Notes: generated by a model not told the origin, from the letters alone. DNA of 64,000 bases from Aricia agestis (GCF_905147365.1 NC_056417.1:10748501-10812500), one strand, 5' to 3'. Positions 36,285 through 48,123 are shown, counted from the stretch's first letter. Numbers and translations are program-made.

Positions 36285-36540
36285 TAAACCGTAAATGACG
36301 CCCACAACTCCGTTGCGCCAAAACTCGTTTATCGCGCGGAAACCGTATATTTTTTCCGGGATAAAAAGTATCCTATGTCCTTTCCCGGGACTCAAAGTAT
36401 CTCCATACGGCATATCAAATTTCAGGCAAATCGGTTCAGCGGTTTGAGCGTGAAGAGGTAACAGACCACGGAGCTAATACAACAGACAGACAGACACAAT
36501 TTTAGCATTTATTATGCTAAGTTAGTATGGATATTAGTAT
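36285..36540 (-). repeat. Family C repeat copy, inverted
   Basis: AAATGACGCCCACAACTCCG, TATCGCGCGGAAACCGTA, CGGTTCAGCGGTTTGAGCGT and ACAGACAGACAGACAC: the minus-strand form of the family. Confidence 0.7.
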
Positions 36541-36644
36541 AGATGTAACAATGAAATTAAAAATAAGTTTCACGTGATATTTTAGAAATATTCATGTGTT
36601 AGATTTAAACATGATAAATAATTATTAATCTGTATGTTGATTTC

Positions 36645-36692
36645 AAAACCAACACAAAAAACCTATCGAAATACGTTTTTTGTGTTGGTTTT
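36645..36692. repeat. Inverted repeat, 18-bp arms
   Basis: AAAACCAACACAAAAAAC and GTTTTTTGTGTTGGTTTT pair around a 12-nt loop. Confidence 0.7.
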
Positions 36693-36886
36693 GGTCACGC
36701 ACCAAAACCAACAGAAACATCAAATCTCTTAGTCTCAGTCTTACTTAAAAACATCAAATACCATTAACACAATAATGAATATTGCGTACTAACTGTCGTT
36801 GTAGGTCTTTACAGCTGATCGCACTCAGACGTCCGCGTGTTGCCTGAATCTGCCACCCGCCGCGCCACTAGAGTTATCCAAGAGGC

Positions 36887-37235
36887 CTATAAGTTGGAAG
36901 CTGGCTATATGAAGCGGCAGCAGACGACGTGTCGGCGCGACACTACAGTTACTGGTTTCTATATTGTATAGTCTGTCAAAAAAGTAAAGAAATCAAAAAG
37001 TGGCAACATCGTAGTGTCATCCCTTTCGAATCAATCTAAGAAAAAAGGGATGGCACTACGATGTTGCCACTTTTTAATTCCTTCACTTTTTTGACAGACT
37101 ATATTTCTATGAAGTGTCGCTAGCTTCGTGTCGGTAGCTGCGCGGGGTATTTCATAGAAATACATAGAAACCAGTAGTGTCACAACGACACGTCGTCTGC
37201 GGTTGCTTCATGTCGCCCGCTGCCAACCGGCACCT
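36887..37235. mobile_element. MITE (outer), interrupted by the 129-bp foldback
   Basis: The left arm, with CAGACGACGTGTCGGCGCGA and ACTGGTTTCTAT, pairs with a right arm containing ATAGAAACCAGTAGTGTC and CGACACGTCGTCTG. The exact ends are approximate. The interior is split by the element at 36971-37099. Confidence 0.6.
36971..37099. mobile_element. 129-bp foldback MITE, copy 2, TA on both sides
   Basis: GTCTGTCAAAAAAGTAAAG to CTTCACTTTTTTGACAGAC, flanked by TA at 36969-36970 and 37100-37101. Same length and sequence type as 7743-7871. It is nested in the outer MITE. Confidence 0.88.
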
Positions 37236-38179
37236 TAAATTAAAAGGGGAAAATTTGTAATAAATTATAATAATTGTCCTTATGTTACAAAATGTTAGTT
37301 ACCCTGTGGTTACCCTCATCATCCACTGATGTCTTCGATCGTGACTTTGTGAAATAGTTATGGCTGTTTGAATATTCATAGGTTCTATGTGAAACGCTTT
37401 CAGCCTTATCTAGGTTAATGATAAGTACTCAGTACTTACTACTCACACTACATACATATAATATAACATAGTCATTCCTTCTACTCAGTTATTACTTTTA
37501 AGGCAAGGCTGTCCCTGAATTAGCAGGTCATCGACCTTCTCTTCTGTCAGTACGAATATCGACGTTTAGGACATTAAAATAACATTCATATCAACACGCC
37601 TTGTATAGGGCGGTTACGACGCTCGCCGCGTTGTTGATAGGGCGAAATAGGAGAAAATTATACATTTTATTTTATTTTTTTAATGACCGAATCATTTATT
37701 AAAAATCTATTCGGTTATTTTGCTAAAACTATAAAAAAGCTATCCTTTTTGTAAAAAAATGATATCGTTGTCATTGAAAATTACGAGATGTTCGAATTTG
37801 AAGTGTATTTTTATGGTGATATTCAAGATTTTTTTACAGAATTACCATGCCATTTTTAAATATTTTGTTCGGTTATTTCGTTACTTTGTTTCTTTTTGTG
37901 TCTACATGAATTTTAATGTAAGAGAATTCCACATAATTTCTTCAGGTTGGAAGTTTAAAAATCAGTCTTTTCGAACTGGCCTCACCTTAAGTCTTTTTTC
38001 TTGAATACTCTATTACAGAAAAGCTATAACGGAGAGTAAGACCACAGACCAGATTATTATATTTGTTTATTTTCTCTATGGTAAGACGTACTTAATAATT
38101 TATCATACAGGTCTAATTGCACTTACCGAGTAGTGTTGAGACAATGCTCTCAGCCAAGCACTCGGTAGGTTTAGTATGG

Positions 38180-38656
38180 ACTAAATGACGCCTGCAACTC
38201 CATTGCACGAAAATTCGCGCGGGAACCGTACTTTTACCGCGATAAAAAGTATCCTATGTCCTTTCTCCTGACTAAAAGTATCTTCATTCTCCATTCCCAA
38301 TTTCTTAGTTCGAGAGACAGAAATATACGTGGGAGAGCCATGCTTCGGCACGAATGGGCCGGCTCGCCCGAAGAAATACCACGTTCTCACAGAAAACCGG
38401 CGTGAAACAGCGCTTGCGCTGTGTTTCGCCGAGTTAATGAGTTTACCGGAGGCCCAATCCCCTACCCTATTTCCTTCCCTACCCTCCCCTATTCCCTTCC
38501 CTTCCCATCCCTACCCTCACCTATTACCCTATTCCCCCTAAAAAGGCCAGCAACGCACCTGCAGCTCTTCTGATGTGCGAGTGTCCATGGGCGACGGAAG
38601 TTGCTTTCCATCGTTCATCAGGTTTGCTCGTTTGCCCCCTTATTTCATTTTAAAAA
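38180..38656. repeat. Family C fragment followed by SINE-like family A copy
   Basis: 38190-38285 carries minus-strand family C text (CGCGCGGGAACCGTA, AAAAAGTATCCTATGTCCT). 38324-38656 is a family A copy from ACGTGGGAGAGCCATGCTTC to TTATTTCATTTTAAAAAA. Confidence 0.7.
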
Positions 38657-39544
38657 ATGCATATTTTATTGGAACACAATATATGTGTAACATTAAACAT
38701 ATGTATAAGGAAGGACTCATAAGGATGAAGAGTGTAGAACGACGATGACTATTAGTGAATTGGCACAGCGGCACTGGCACGTTATCGGTCGAGAGGCAAA
38801 CGCAAACAGTGATAACTGATAAGGGTTAACTATCGTTTACTTTCAGCCCGAAATAAAATATATTTTAGTTACATTTCACTATCACATGTTCATAGAAAGT
38901 ATAGAAATGGGAGATCGAAAAAAAAATTCTCGGGTAGTTTTTCAGAGATACCTCCTTATAGAGACAAAGTAACATTAGGTCGGTATAAATAATCACGGTT
39001 CAGGCTCTGTGATTGGTTGGCTGTCAAAATTTGGACCAATCATACTCGGGTCTTGAGACCGAGATGCATCTTGAGTACTGACTATTTATACCGGCCTTAG
39101 ACTAAGAAGACAACTTAAGGCCGCACTCATGGACATTTAATGATTATTAAACTTTAATATAATGAAGAGTTTGCCACATAATGTATGCGGCTTATGTCAA
39201 AATTCGTCTCTGAGTGCAGGCAGTAAGAATCTGTTACTTTGTTTACCGTTTTCATAAAATAATTCACGTCGTAAAGTGAAATATAAATGCATTTTTTCAT
39301 TTAATTTTTCAATTTTCCTCGCATGATTATGTTTACCGTGTTTCAGCGTGTAAGTTGACTTTCGAATCATAGTTAGAAATAGCACACAAAAAACTGGGCA
39401 AAACCACCGGTTAGATACATTTACAGTTGGCAGTAATTTTTACAGAGATTACTTATTAGCTGAAAATATCATGAAAATATTGATAGCAACATCTAATAAC
39501 ACTAGAATTTATTTTATAAACCTAGGAATTAAGTAGATAGTAGT

Positions 39545-39762
39545 AGTAATAATAATAATAATACCCCAACACCGATTTCGGTGACGGTGGCCGGTTTCAT
39601 GAAACCAGGCCAGGTACGCAAGAGTAATTTTATAGTGCCCAAGTGTGTGCGCAGTACACAAGAGCACTCTCTATTCCTTTACTCTCATAAACCAGTGGGA
39701 CGAAAGACCGAACACACGACCTCCAAGTCAAGACCTCTTAACCACTGGACCACGGAGGCATT
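39545..39762 (-). mobile_element. tRNA-derived SINE (family B), copy 3, internally deleted
   Basis: The 3' body (AACACCGATTTCGGTGACGG onward) joins directly to the tRNA-like head (ACGACCTCCAAGTCAAG to GGACCACGGAGGC). About 140-150 bp present in the other copies is missing. Confidence 0.8.
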
Positions 39763-39946
39763 ACACGGACCACTACAGAGCAGTACTGAAATTATAGTGC
39801 TATTTCAGTTAAGTATTTATGTAACGCCTAACAAGGTCGGTTATTTTTGATTTTCCGCATGACTATTGGCTAGCCTTATCAGTTTGCCAAGAACTAATTT
39901 TATCAAACAATTAAAATTAAAAAAAAACAAAATCGTATAAATTTAC

Positions 39947-40315
39947 CTCCGCACATCAGTAAACTTCGAATCAGCTGACTGGAGTGTATCTCCAAAATCC
40001 ACTCGATATCACAACAAAAACATTGGGCGCGTATCAATGACATTCAATTACATAGAAACAGAGGGAGACGGAGAATCGGTGGCGCGAAAGTAAGAGAGGG
40101 TCAGCCGCGGTTTGTTCCAATTTCAAATCCGCAGTCGCGCGAAAGAGCGCTCGGCGCACAAGAGTAACGGGCGGCAGCGTCCGACTCACATCGCTACCGA
40201 CTTGTGACTATCCCATGCGACTCGAATATCCGAGTTCCGACGTCGAAAGAAAGACCCTAATTATCTGTAGTCCTACTATAATATAGTACGCGCACGTAAA
40301 CAGTGACGTCACTCC
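39947..40315 (-). promoter_or_regulatory. Probable non-coding first exon and promoter of the UCP4-type gene
   Basis: A CpG-richer block in AT-rich DNA. On the minus strand it ends in GCGGAG|GTAAAT, a strong donor at 39947/39946, and the next minus-strand acceptor with a matching gene is the carrier's exon at 23769. A CRE-like TGACGTCA lies at 40304-40311. The presumed 5'UTR contains minimal upstream ORFs (ATGTGA, ATGTAA) and a longer one starting at 40043. The transcription start is not visible; assignment to the carrier is inference from position and strand. Confidence 0.45.
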
Positions 40316-40574
40316 ATTCAGATCCGCCCCGCGGAACTTTCATTCAAGGCAATCGAAGTGCAGCTTGGTACTACTAATATATATTCTGTGGTGCAGCACG
40401 GAAATCGACCAAGGACCGTTTATTAAGTTTGAATTGAATATGATTTACCAATGAAATCTTAATGACTAAACTAGATTTAGATGATTGATATTCATCAATG
40501 CCATTTTTATAGGAACCACAAAAAGTGTGAAATAAAAGTTAGAAACATAAACAAAAAGTAGTCTATCTCGCTTT

Positions 40575-41060
40575 TTAGGGTTCCGTACTCAAAGGGTAAA
40601 AACGGGACCCTATTACTAAGACTTCGTTGTCTGTCCGTCTGTCCGTCCGTCCGTCTGTGTGTCTCCAGGCTGTATCTCAAGAACCGCTAAAGCTAGACTT
40701 TAAAATTTAATTAAAATTTTGACAGATTGTGTATATCTGGTGCCGCTATAACAACAAATACTAAAAACAAAATAAAATTAATATTTATTATTTTCCCATA
40801 CAACAAACGTGTTTTTTTTTTGCTCGTTATCAATAATCAAAACAGGTAGGCACTTGAAATTTTCAAAAATGCCTTTTTTACTTATATTATGTGTAGGTAC
40901 CTTAATAATTAATCATAATAATAAATAATTAATCATAATAATAATAATAAAATAAAAATTTAAGGGGGCCATACAAAAAACACAATTTTTGGATTATTTC
41001 TGCTCTATAACGGTACGGAACCCTTCGTGCGCGAGTCTGACTCGCACTTGGCCGATTATT
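40575..41060 (-). repeat. Family D repeat copy
   Basis: TTTTTAGGGTTCCGTACTCA to GCGAGTCTGACTCGCACTTG, with CTGTCCGTCCGTCCGTCTG inside. It reads on the minus strand. Confidence 0.7.
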
Positions 41061-41118
41061 TCTACTCCATAATAAACATTCCGTTATTCGGTATAAATAG
41101 AAGTTAATATTTTTACCA

Positions 41119-41221
41119 TCAATTTAGCCACGAGCCGTCCCGTAGCCTGTAGGCTGCAACCCTAGCACCATAGACTTCCTCCATAATTTGATACCGCAAC
41201 CGCATCACTTCATCAAAAATT
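41119..41221 (-). CDS. Candidate terminal coding exon of an unrecognised gene
   Basis: A polypyrimidine tract and TTTTTCAG acceptor (ending at 41222) precede an open frame of 33 codons plus TGA at 41119-41121. The entering phase has one base completing a split codon. The peptide begins IFDEVMRLRYQIMEE and includes VYGARVAAYRLRDGSW, which looks like a real, amphipathic and charged protein end. No upstream exon with a matching donor was found between here and 47 kb, and no AATAAA follows closely. It could be the last exon of a minus-strand gene reaching far to the right, or an isolated captured exon. I do not recognise the family. Confidence 0.4.
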
Positions 41222-42296
41222 CTGAAAAATAAAAAAAAAAACGCCTTCTAAATAAACATTTTACATTATCAGAATAATTTTATCAGCCCTGCATTCGTCG
41301 ATAAGATATATAATCTGACAAAATTGATGATATGCCTGTTATTAAGTGATAAGTATTGTTAATTTTGTTTCCATTATCTAAGGTTGGTTGAGCACAAGAT
41401 ACCTCTTTATTTGACCTATTTCCTCCTAAATCAATGGCTAAGTTTTCTGCTGCGCGACAACCCCTCTTACTAAATAAATTATTGAAGATTTTAAGTATAC
41501 TTTATTATGTACAAACTACATGTACAATGTACATTGTACATGTTGTCTACGATAGTTCATTTGATATAAATCTCTGAAACTGTACACGATTAAAAATATA
41601 AGCTTCGAAAAGAACAAAAGCAACTCTGAAATCTAAATAATCTTATATATAAAATTCTCGTGTCACAATGTTAGGCCACGTACTCCTCCGAAACGGCTTT
41701 GGGCATTTTCAAAAAAACGTGTACCCTTGCAAAAATATGTCTATATTTTTTAAGGTCATTTATTTACCTTTTTTTGAATGTCATATACAAGGAAAAATAT
41801 TGAACTAATGGAATAAGTTAAAAAGAACGCTGAAAACGTTATATTATTCTGATATTATTGAAACAAAATCGAATTTTCGACGAAACAGATTCCGTTGTGC
41901 GACTAAATGTAAAATATAATTTAATACAAAAAAATACAGCAATAAATGGATTTCTTCGTTAATTTAATCCAGTGAAATGCATATTTAATTGTTTATTAAA
42001 AAAAATTAGATAATTTCAAGGATCAACAAGAGTAGCAATTATTTTTAATCCATAGTGTGACTATGTGACCCAACCACTAGGTTATTTTTCATTTTTTTAC
42101 ATGAGTGAGTAATATTTAACATATTTAAAGGAGTTTTTATAACACAAAAACCTTTTATTTAAACATTTTTATTGTTGCACTACTTATAAAAGTAAAAAAT
42201 TCTTTGATTTCATAGATTTAACTTCAATAATTAGAGGGACGAACATCTCATAATCATAAAGATGTGTTCACATGTGTACGAATTCCTAAGTTATTA

Positions 42297-42707
42297 ATGA
42301 CATCGGATTATATGCACGATCAAAGTGCCGAAATATCCATGCAAATATGCACGAAAAATGGTCGAAATATGCACAAAATATGCACAATCAAAAGTCACTT
42401 AATATTAAAATTTATTATTTTTTTGAAGACTTTTCCGGTAGTGACATTAATAAAAGCGCCAATTTTTATAATTTCATAAAATCCAGGATTTTTAATTTCT
42501 TGAAATAAAGACTTTTTATTTATTTATTATACGCCAATAATAATTTTCTACCAACATTTTCCGATTGCAATCTTAATGCCCATGGAAGTTAAACTACCGA
42601 AATATGCACTATCAACGAAAAATTGCCAAAATATGCACTATCGCCTAAAAAGTGACATTATATGCATTTGCATATGCAAGTATGCAAATGCATATAATCT
42701 GATGTCT
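42297..42707. mobile_element. hAT-like MITE with subterminal ATATGCA repeats
   Basis: AGTTATTA flanks it on both sides (42289-42296, 42708-42715), an 8-bp duplication. The ends GACATCGGATTATATGCA and TGCATATAATCTGATGTC are inverted. At least eight A(A/T)ATGCA motifs crowd the first 90 and last 110 bp, as expected for transposase-binding subterminal repeats. It is 411 bp, with no coding. Confidence 0.8.
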
Positions 42708-43147
42708 AGTTATTATAAATCTGCAAATAACAACGACTAAAATGATTTTCAATTTTACTGATAGAAAAGTAGTGGAAATAAAATCAAAATTAAAAAAAAA
42801 AAAAACTTTTAGGTACTTAAATTTTAAATATTTGTTATTGTTAAGTAAAGGAGACGTCTTGATAATTTGGCTGTAGCGATATCGATTTTTCAATGACTAA
42901 AGCTAAGAAATTAAAGTTCATTGTCAGTATTTATCATGTCTTTGTCTTTGATTTACCCATAGCATAACACGATTGGTCAACTTTTATAACACAGAATAAT
43001 CAATCAAATAGACCTGTGTAAAAAAAAAAGGATTCCTATTTTTCCAACAGAGGAGAGTGATTTAAGCTTCCAAATTTGTACATGGCTTGGTTCAAGCATA
43101 CACTTTAATTTGCCCATAGCTTATATGAAATGTATTTATGGTTTTTA

Positions 43148-43180
43148 AATTACGCGACAAAAATATTTTGTCGCGTAATT
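43148..43180. repeat. Perfect palindrome
   Basis: AATTACGCGACAAAA and its exact inverted partner around a minimal centre. Confidence 0.75.
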
Positions 43181-43910
43181 CTAGGGGAACGCCCTTTCCA
43201 TTTTTTGCTGTTCCATTGCTTGTTTTCTGTGAAAGGCCGGGCCGGGCTTTCATAGAAAACTAGCAATCTAAAACATATCCAAAACGGTTTTTTACTTTAA
43301 CGCGGCGTCACCTTAACACATAAGTAATAAAAAATATATTTGTACGTTAATCGTACCAGTTTAAAAATCTCCAATTTTCTTAATAAAATCTGTGAATAAT
43401 TATTAAAGATTTTGTTACAACTCTGGGAAGGGGACAGGTGAATTTAATAGGTTTCGGTACTTAAAAACCCTTATAAATCTCATACTAAATAAAATTTTAT
43501 ACAAATGTGAATGTATTTTAATAAAAGAAAACTTGTTTATGCTCCTACATTAAAATTACAAAATGTTAGTATGTATTTTTTTACAAATAATCTGTAGCGA
43601 AGTCAAGGGACAAGGTAAAAACCAGGGGTACACATTTTTTTGAAAATGCCCCTTTACTGATTTTAACCTGAATTTTAGATGCATATTCAGTGGGTCTGAG
43701 AATCGGCTACTGGGTACTTTTTATATTGATACGTGCATTTGTTGAATAAATAATAGTAAATTATTACAACTCGAGACTGACGGCGACCATTGTTTGTGCG
43801 ACGGAATAGCGATGGACGTTGCCATAGTGACATACTTATTTAGTCACTTCAATAAAATAATACGGGCGAAATACTTTATATGGCAAAGAAACGTTTGCCG
43901 GGACAGCTAG

Positions 43911-44153
43911 TATTTTTATATAACTCAAAGGTTACTGACTGACTGACATAGTGATCTATCAACGCACAGCTCAAACCACTGGACGGATCAGGCTGAAATT
44001 TGGCATGCAGGTAGATGTTATGACGTAGGCATCCGCTAAGAAAGGATTTTGATAAATTCTACCCCTAATGGGATAAAATAGGGGATGATAGATTGTATAT
44101 TATAATAATTAATAATACTTCTTAACGCGAGCGAAGCCGCGGGCAAAAGCTAG
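43911..44153 (+). mobile_element. Second Helitron-like 3' end, directly abutting the first
   Basis: Runs from the T after the first element's CTAG to GCGAGCGAAGCCGCGGGC, AAAAGCTAG and T. The terminal hairpin (CGCGAGCGAAGCCGCGGGC type) matches the inverted copy at 11029. Confidence 0.55.
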
Positions 44154-45529
44154 TTTAAAATAATTATGATCCAATACATACCTATCTGTAAATTTAAATA
44201 AAACGCCTATAATAAAGTTTTTGCTAAATTACTATAAACCACATTTTGCAACATAAAATTTAGGTGGAGCATGTATTCTAATTAGAACCAAAACGTTGTA
44301 ATTACATATAGCTCTGGTTAAAACCATTAGGTACGCTTTATAAAAATAACTTACAAAAAGTTTTATCAGAATAAAAAATTTACAATAAGTACACAGAAAA
44401 CAGTGTGAGTGGTTTTCTTGTTATAATAAATTAGAATATTTTATATTTGTATGATGCAATAGTTAACGTGTAGTGAATAATAACAAACATTATTGGGTAC
44501 GGTTTTTATTTAAATACACATATAAAAAATAAAACTAATAAAATAAACAAAAAACTTAACACAAGCCTTTCTGCTTATGTGGGGCGCGTAGGACGGCGCG
44601 TAATTTTCCCATGTTCTCTTTACGGCTAGTTCCCGCCTTTGCCGCAAGATGGCGCTAAGCGTTCCATGTTTAAAAATAACTTTATTCCGAGTAGTATCGC
44701 CACTGGCACGTTGTCATTATCAAGAAGTCAACTCGAACTCACTGACCTTGGGGGCTAAGGCGAAACGGTTATAAGCTCGGCAACATATTTCAACGAGTCG
44801 TACGGCCAATAGAATATTATTCGTTTCCATCGCGCACATTTTGAAAATATATTTCTTTTATCACTTCTAACTTTCATTAACATATTTTAATATATTCGCA
44901 GAAAAGAATAAATTCATAGTAGGTGCTTATTTATGATAGTTGCATTGCTTGATTTCAGACAACAATATTTAAATAACTACTTATTTAAAATTAAAAAAAA
45001 ATCTTATATTTAAAATTTTAATGCTCTATATATTTTTTATTTTAGTAAATAAAAAAATATATATTTTACGAACTCTGCGGACCGCGCCTATGTTTTTTTT
45101 CACAGTGCTTGTGCGCAAACTCCTCCAAAACGCCTGAACCGATTTTAATGAAATTTTGAATGTACATTCGTTAGGCCTGAGAATAGGTTTTTATCTACTT
45201 ACGTTTTATATTGATATTAGAAATAATTTATATGGCAAAACAACGTTTGCCTGGTCAACTAGTTTTTTTTTTATAAAATATTTGTTAAAATACAGAATAA
45301 ATACTCTTCTAGTTATTTAATATTAATTATCTAAATTAAATAAATAAAATTAAAATTAGTTTTAATATTTTAAACATGCACCTTATGGTGTCAGCTATAA
45401 TTATCCTAAAATGAATCATAATAAATTAAAAACCTTAGACATTAATCACATCTAAAAAAAATAATCGCAATTATTTTTTACAAATTTTAAACGCGGCAAA
45501 AATTTACAACGGGCTGTATTTTAATAGGA

Positions 45530-45950
45530 TCCCGACTGCGCGCTGCGCCGCATAAAGTCCCTATACGTATACGCTATACCCCAACCCTACGCTCCGGGCC
45601 CTTTATACTTTTTGTGAGCGAACCCTCCGACCGACGTCAGTTTATTTCTTTTGGGGCCGTTTTTATACCCAACTGTCAGTGGAGAATTATAAATACGGGC
45701 CAGGAGCGATGTTGTGTGTCGAGTGAGGTTCCGCTGCACTTGGGTTAACATTTTGTTAGTTGTTCCCACATAGTATTTAGCACTAGAGAAATTTCGCCCA
45801 GGGCGCGGGTAGTGCTAAAACCGGCACTGTCAATATGATTATAACTTATAACTAGGTTTAAAGGTCTTTGCTTATAACATTTATTCAACTTTATAATAAA
45901 TACGGTACAATACTTGGAACGAATTAACATTATGAGAAACTTAAGGAGAG
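45530..45950. promoter_or_regulatory. Possible core promoter or decayed LTR
   Basis: The plus strand has TTATAAATACGGGCC at about 45687. The minus strand has GTATAAAAACGGCCCC at about 45660-45675, so two TATA-like boxes face apart. AATAAATACGG follows at about 45896. TAGCACTA at 45778 is inverted near 45812. Short overlapping frames here are not convincing genes. Confidence 0.25.
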
Positions 45951-46248
45951 CTTTTGTCTTTATAATTTATTGACACTAAAAATATGTAGTAAATTATATG
46001 TAGTAAATTTATAATGGTGGCAGAATATTCATTCTGGGGTGAATAGTACCCACTGAGCTTCCCGGTCCCCTAGAATCTAGATTAAATCTATATTTTATAA
46101 GGGTTTCTTTCTTCTTCGTTCTCATGGCATTTTTTTAAACAATAAGAGATTACCAAGGGTAGCGAGAATGACTAGTACCTTTGAGATTTGTTTCGTCCAA
46201 ATCGCTGGGTGCGGATTGGCAACAGCAATTGGTTGCCATCAGGCGATC

Positions 46249-46290
46249 CATATGCTCGTTCGCCGGCTTAAGGTGGCGAACGAGCATATG
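46249..46290. repeat. Palindrome, 16-bp arms
   Basis: CATATGCTCGTTCGCC pairs with GGCGAACGAGCATATG around a 10-nt loop. Confidence 0.75.
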
Positions 46291-47007
46291 GAACGATGGA
46301 ATTAAATGTAAATAAACGATAAAACCTTGAGACTGCGTGCGATTGCTTGTGCTAATCTATTTGTGCAGAACCTGTTATGATTTTTATTCATCCTGAGATA
46401 TATTTTGAATTTTGTTCAAAATGGTATTAAATATTAATCATACTAATGCTATAAATAGAAAAGTGTGTCTGGTCTGTCTTTTCCTATTCATGAAAACCGC
46501 TGAACCGAGTTATAGGTATGTTTTGTACGTACTTCCCGGGAAAGGACGTAAGGAGAGTTTTATTTTTGGTACTAATAAATAATAATCACATGTTTACTTT
46601 ATATTAGTGAATAGTGAAATAATGATATAACTGAGTAATAAAAGCTACTATCAGGTCGTAATATAAGCACTAAAAGCTAAACTATTCGGGCAATATAATG
46701 GAACTGCCGAGTTCACGACTCCCAGACTATAAAAGTTAAAACCGACGATAATGACGCCAAAGAAACGACTCATGCATGTTGTGCATGTTTAATGTTCTTT
46801 TCTAATTTACCTGCCAGTCTTTACTTCTAATAGTTTTTGCTAACAGAGGTTTTGTGTAAGCCGAGAATTGGTCAGTTTTAACAAGACAATATTCTTTTGT
46901 TTAGCAGGTACAATTTGACCGGCTGCATTTTTGTATCAATTTCGTAGGAAAGTTGAAACTAGCGATAAGAACAAAATGAGTATTCTTAAAAGTTCTTAAT
47001 ATTTTTA

Positions 47008-47577
47008 CCGACTTCCAAAAAGGAGGAGGTTATACGTTCGGCTGTATGTATCTTTTTTTTTTGTATGTTCAACGATAACTCAGCCATTTGTGATCCGATT
47101 TTCAAAATTCTTTTTGTGTTGTATAGGGTTTAACTCAAATTTGGTACCATGTTCACAAAAGTATGTAAATGCTACCAAAAAGTAAGATTTTGCACCCTGG
47201 ATCCGAAGGTACCCAACAGAACTTTTGAATCCTTATAGATACAGGTTTGGGGATTTCGGCGTTGTTTAAACAACTGAAAGCATTAGCCAACACATCAATT
47301 TATTTGATCATCATCATCAAAATCATAATTATGCCATCACATTATGACCCAATTATTGATGCTTTTCGTGATATTTTGCATCGAAGCAGATGTTTTTGAT
47401 GATTATTTCGCTGTTTGTGGACCGATTTTCAAAATTCTTGTGTTGTTGTATAGAATATAATCTTGATTTTGTATAATAATTACGAAAGTGGTGTGCTGAT
47501 GATGGGATCTATGAGCAATCGAGGGAAATCCTTGAAATTTATCAAAAGACTCATAGTGGTTAAAATGTTGTTTCTAG
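47008..47577 (+). repeat. Family G repeat, left part, interrupted by the gypsy element
   Basis: TACCGACTTCCAAAAAGGAG, then TTCGGCTGTATGTAT, ATCCGATTTTCAAAATTC and GAAGGTACCCAACAGAAC. Very similar text occurs at 55084-55702, so this existed before the LTR element inserted at the CTAG at 47574-47577. Confidence 0.7.
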
Positions 47578-48123
47578 TGTTACGTGCTAGGGTTCGAGGA
47601 TTTGGAGAGAAAGACCTGGTGACTCTCTTGAAGACTTTATTAACACTGCACTAAACACTAGGTCACAACACTTAGCACTAAGTCCAAACACTAATCACTA
47701 GGTCCAATCACTAAGCACTATCACTGTCCTAGGTCGTAGCCAAGTCGCAGGTTTCACTGGTTCACTCACTATTGATCACTTGATGTCGCCTTGAAGATCG
47801 CTCAGATTGAACTAACTTGCCGGGCCCGCCTGCGGCTCTTTTTATATGGCGAGACGAATTCCAGAAATTTCCCGATTCACATAAACAAGTAAACAACCGT
47901 GGGAAATTTCTAGGAGGCTCGGGAATGTACCACAATAAAACTGCCGTCCTTGCGATAAGTGCAGTGAGTTGAATTTAATTTAGACCTTATGGACTCAGTC
48001 ATAAGGTCTAAATTCAAACACGCTAACAAATAAAGGGTAAACACGTAAACAAACATTGGACCTATTTAGAAGGTTCGAGTATGTACTTGCGCACCACGTG
48101 TCCGTATAACATGTACCGTAACA
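47578..48123 (-). repeat. 3' LTR
   Basis: 546 bp, TG...CA ends. On the minus strand TATAAA is at 47846-47841 and AATAAA at 47641-47636, placing U3 to the right and U5 to the left. A 13-bp palindrome (TTTAGACCTTATG and partner) lies near 47978-48010 in U3. Degenerate CACTAAG-type short tandem repeats fill 47650-47730. Confidence 0.95.

Larger units (their letters stand above)
23770..39946 (-). other. Probable first intron of the carrier gene (about 16 kb), repeat-filled
   Basis: The acceptor is ATTCCAG immediately before 23769 on the minus strand. The best upstream donor found is GGAG|GTAAAT at 39947/39946. If these are joined, all repeats between them are intronic. No other coding exon was found, except the LINE remnant. 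Confidence 0.45.
41641..43910 (+). mobile_element. Non-autonomous Helitron-like element
   Basis: Begins TCTTATATATAAAATTCTCG after an A and ends ACGTTTGCCGGGACAGCTAG before a T. This is the A|TC...CTAG|T insertion pattern of Helitrons. No Rep/helicase frame is visible in 2.27 kb. It contains a nested 411-bp hAT-like MITE and a 31-33-bp palindrome (43148-43180). A similar 3' end fragment lies at 45110-45263. Confidence 0.65.
44154..47005. other. Intergenic or intronic stretch, mostly without features
   Basis: Contains a short GC-richer patch (44570-44830) with AAGATGGCGC, a Helitron-like 3' fragment (45110-45263), a promoter- or LTR-like patch (45530-45950), a palindrome at 46249-46290 and a family C fragment at about 46440-46560. 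No exon is supported. Confidence 0.5.

Noticed and set aside
45587..45930. Two overlapping minus-strand frames of 60-61 codons
   Set aside because: The frames overlap out of register, contain TATA-like DNA, and show no splice sites or recognisable motifs.
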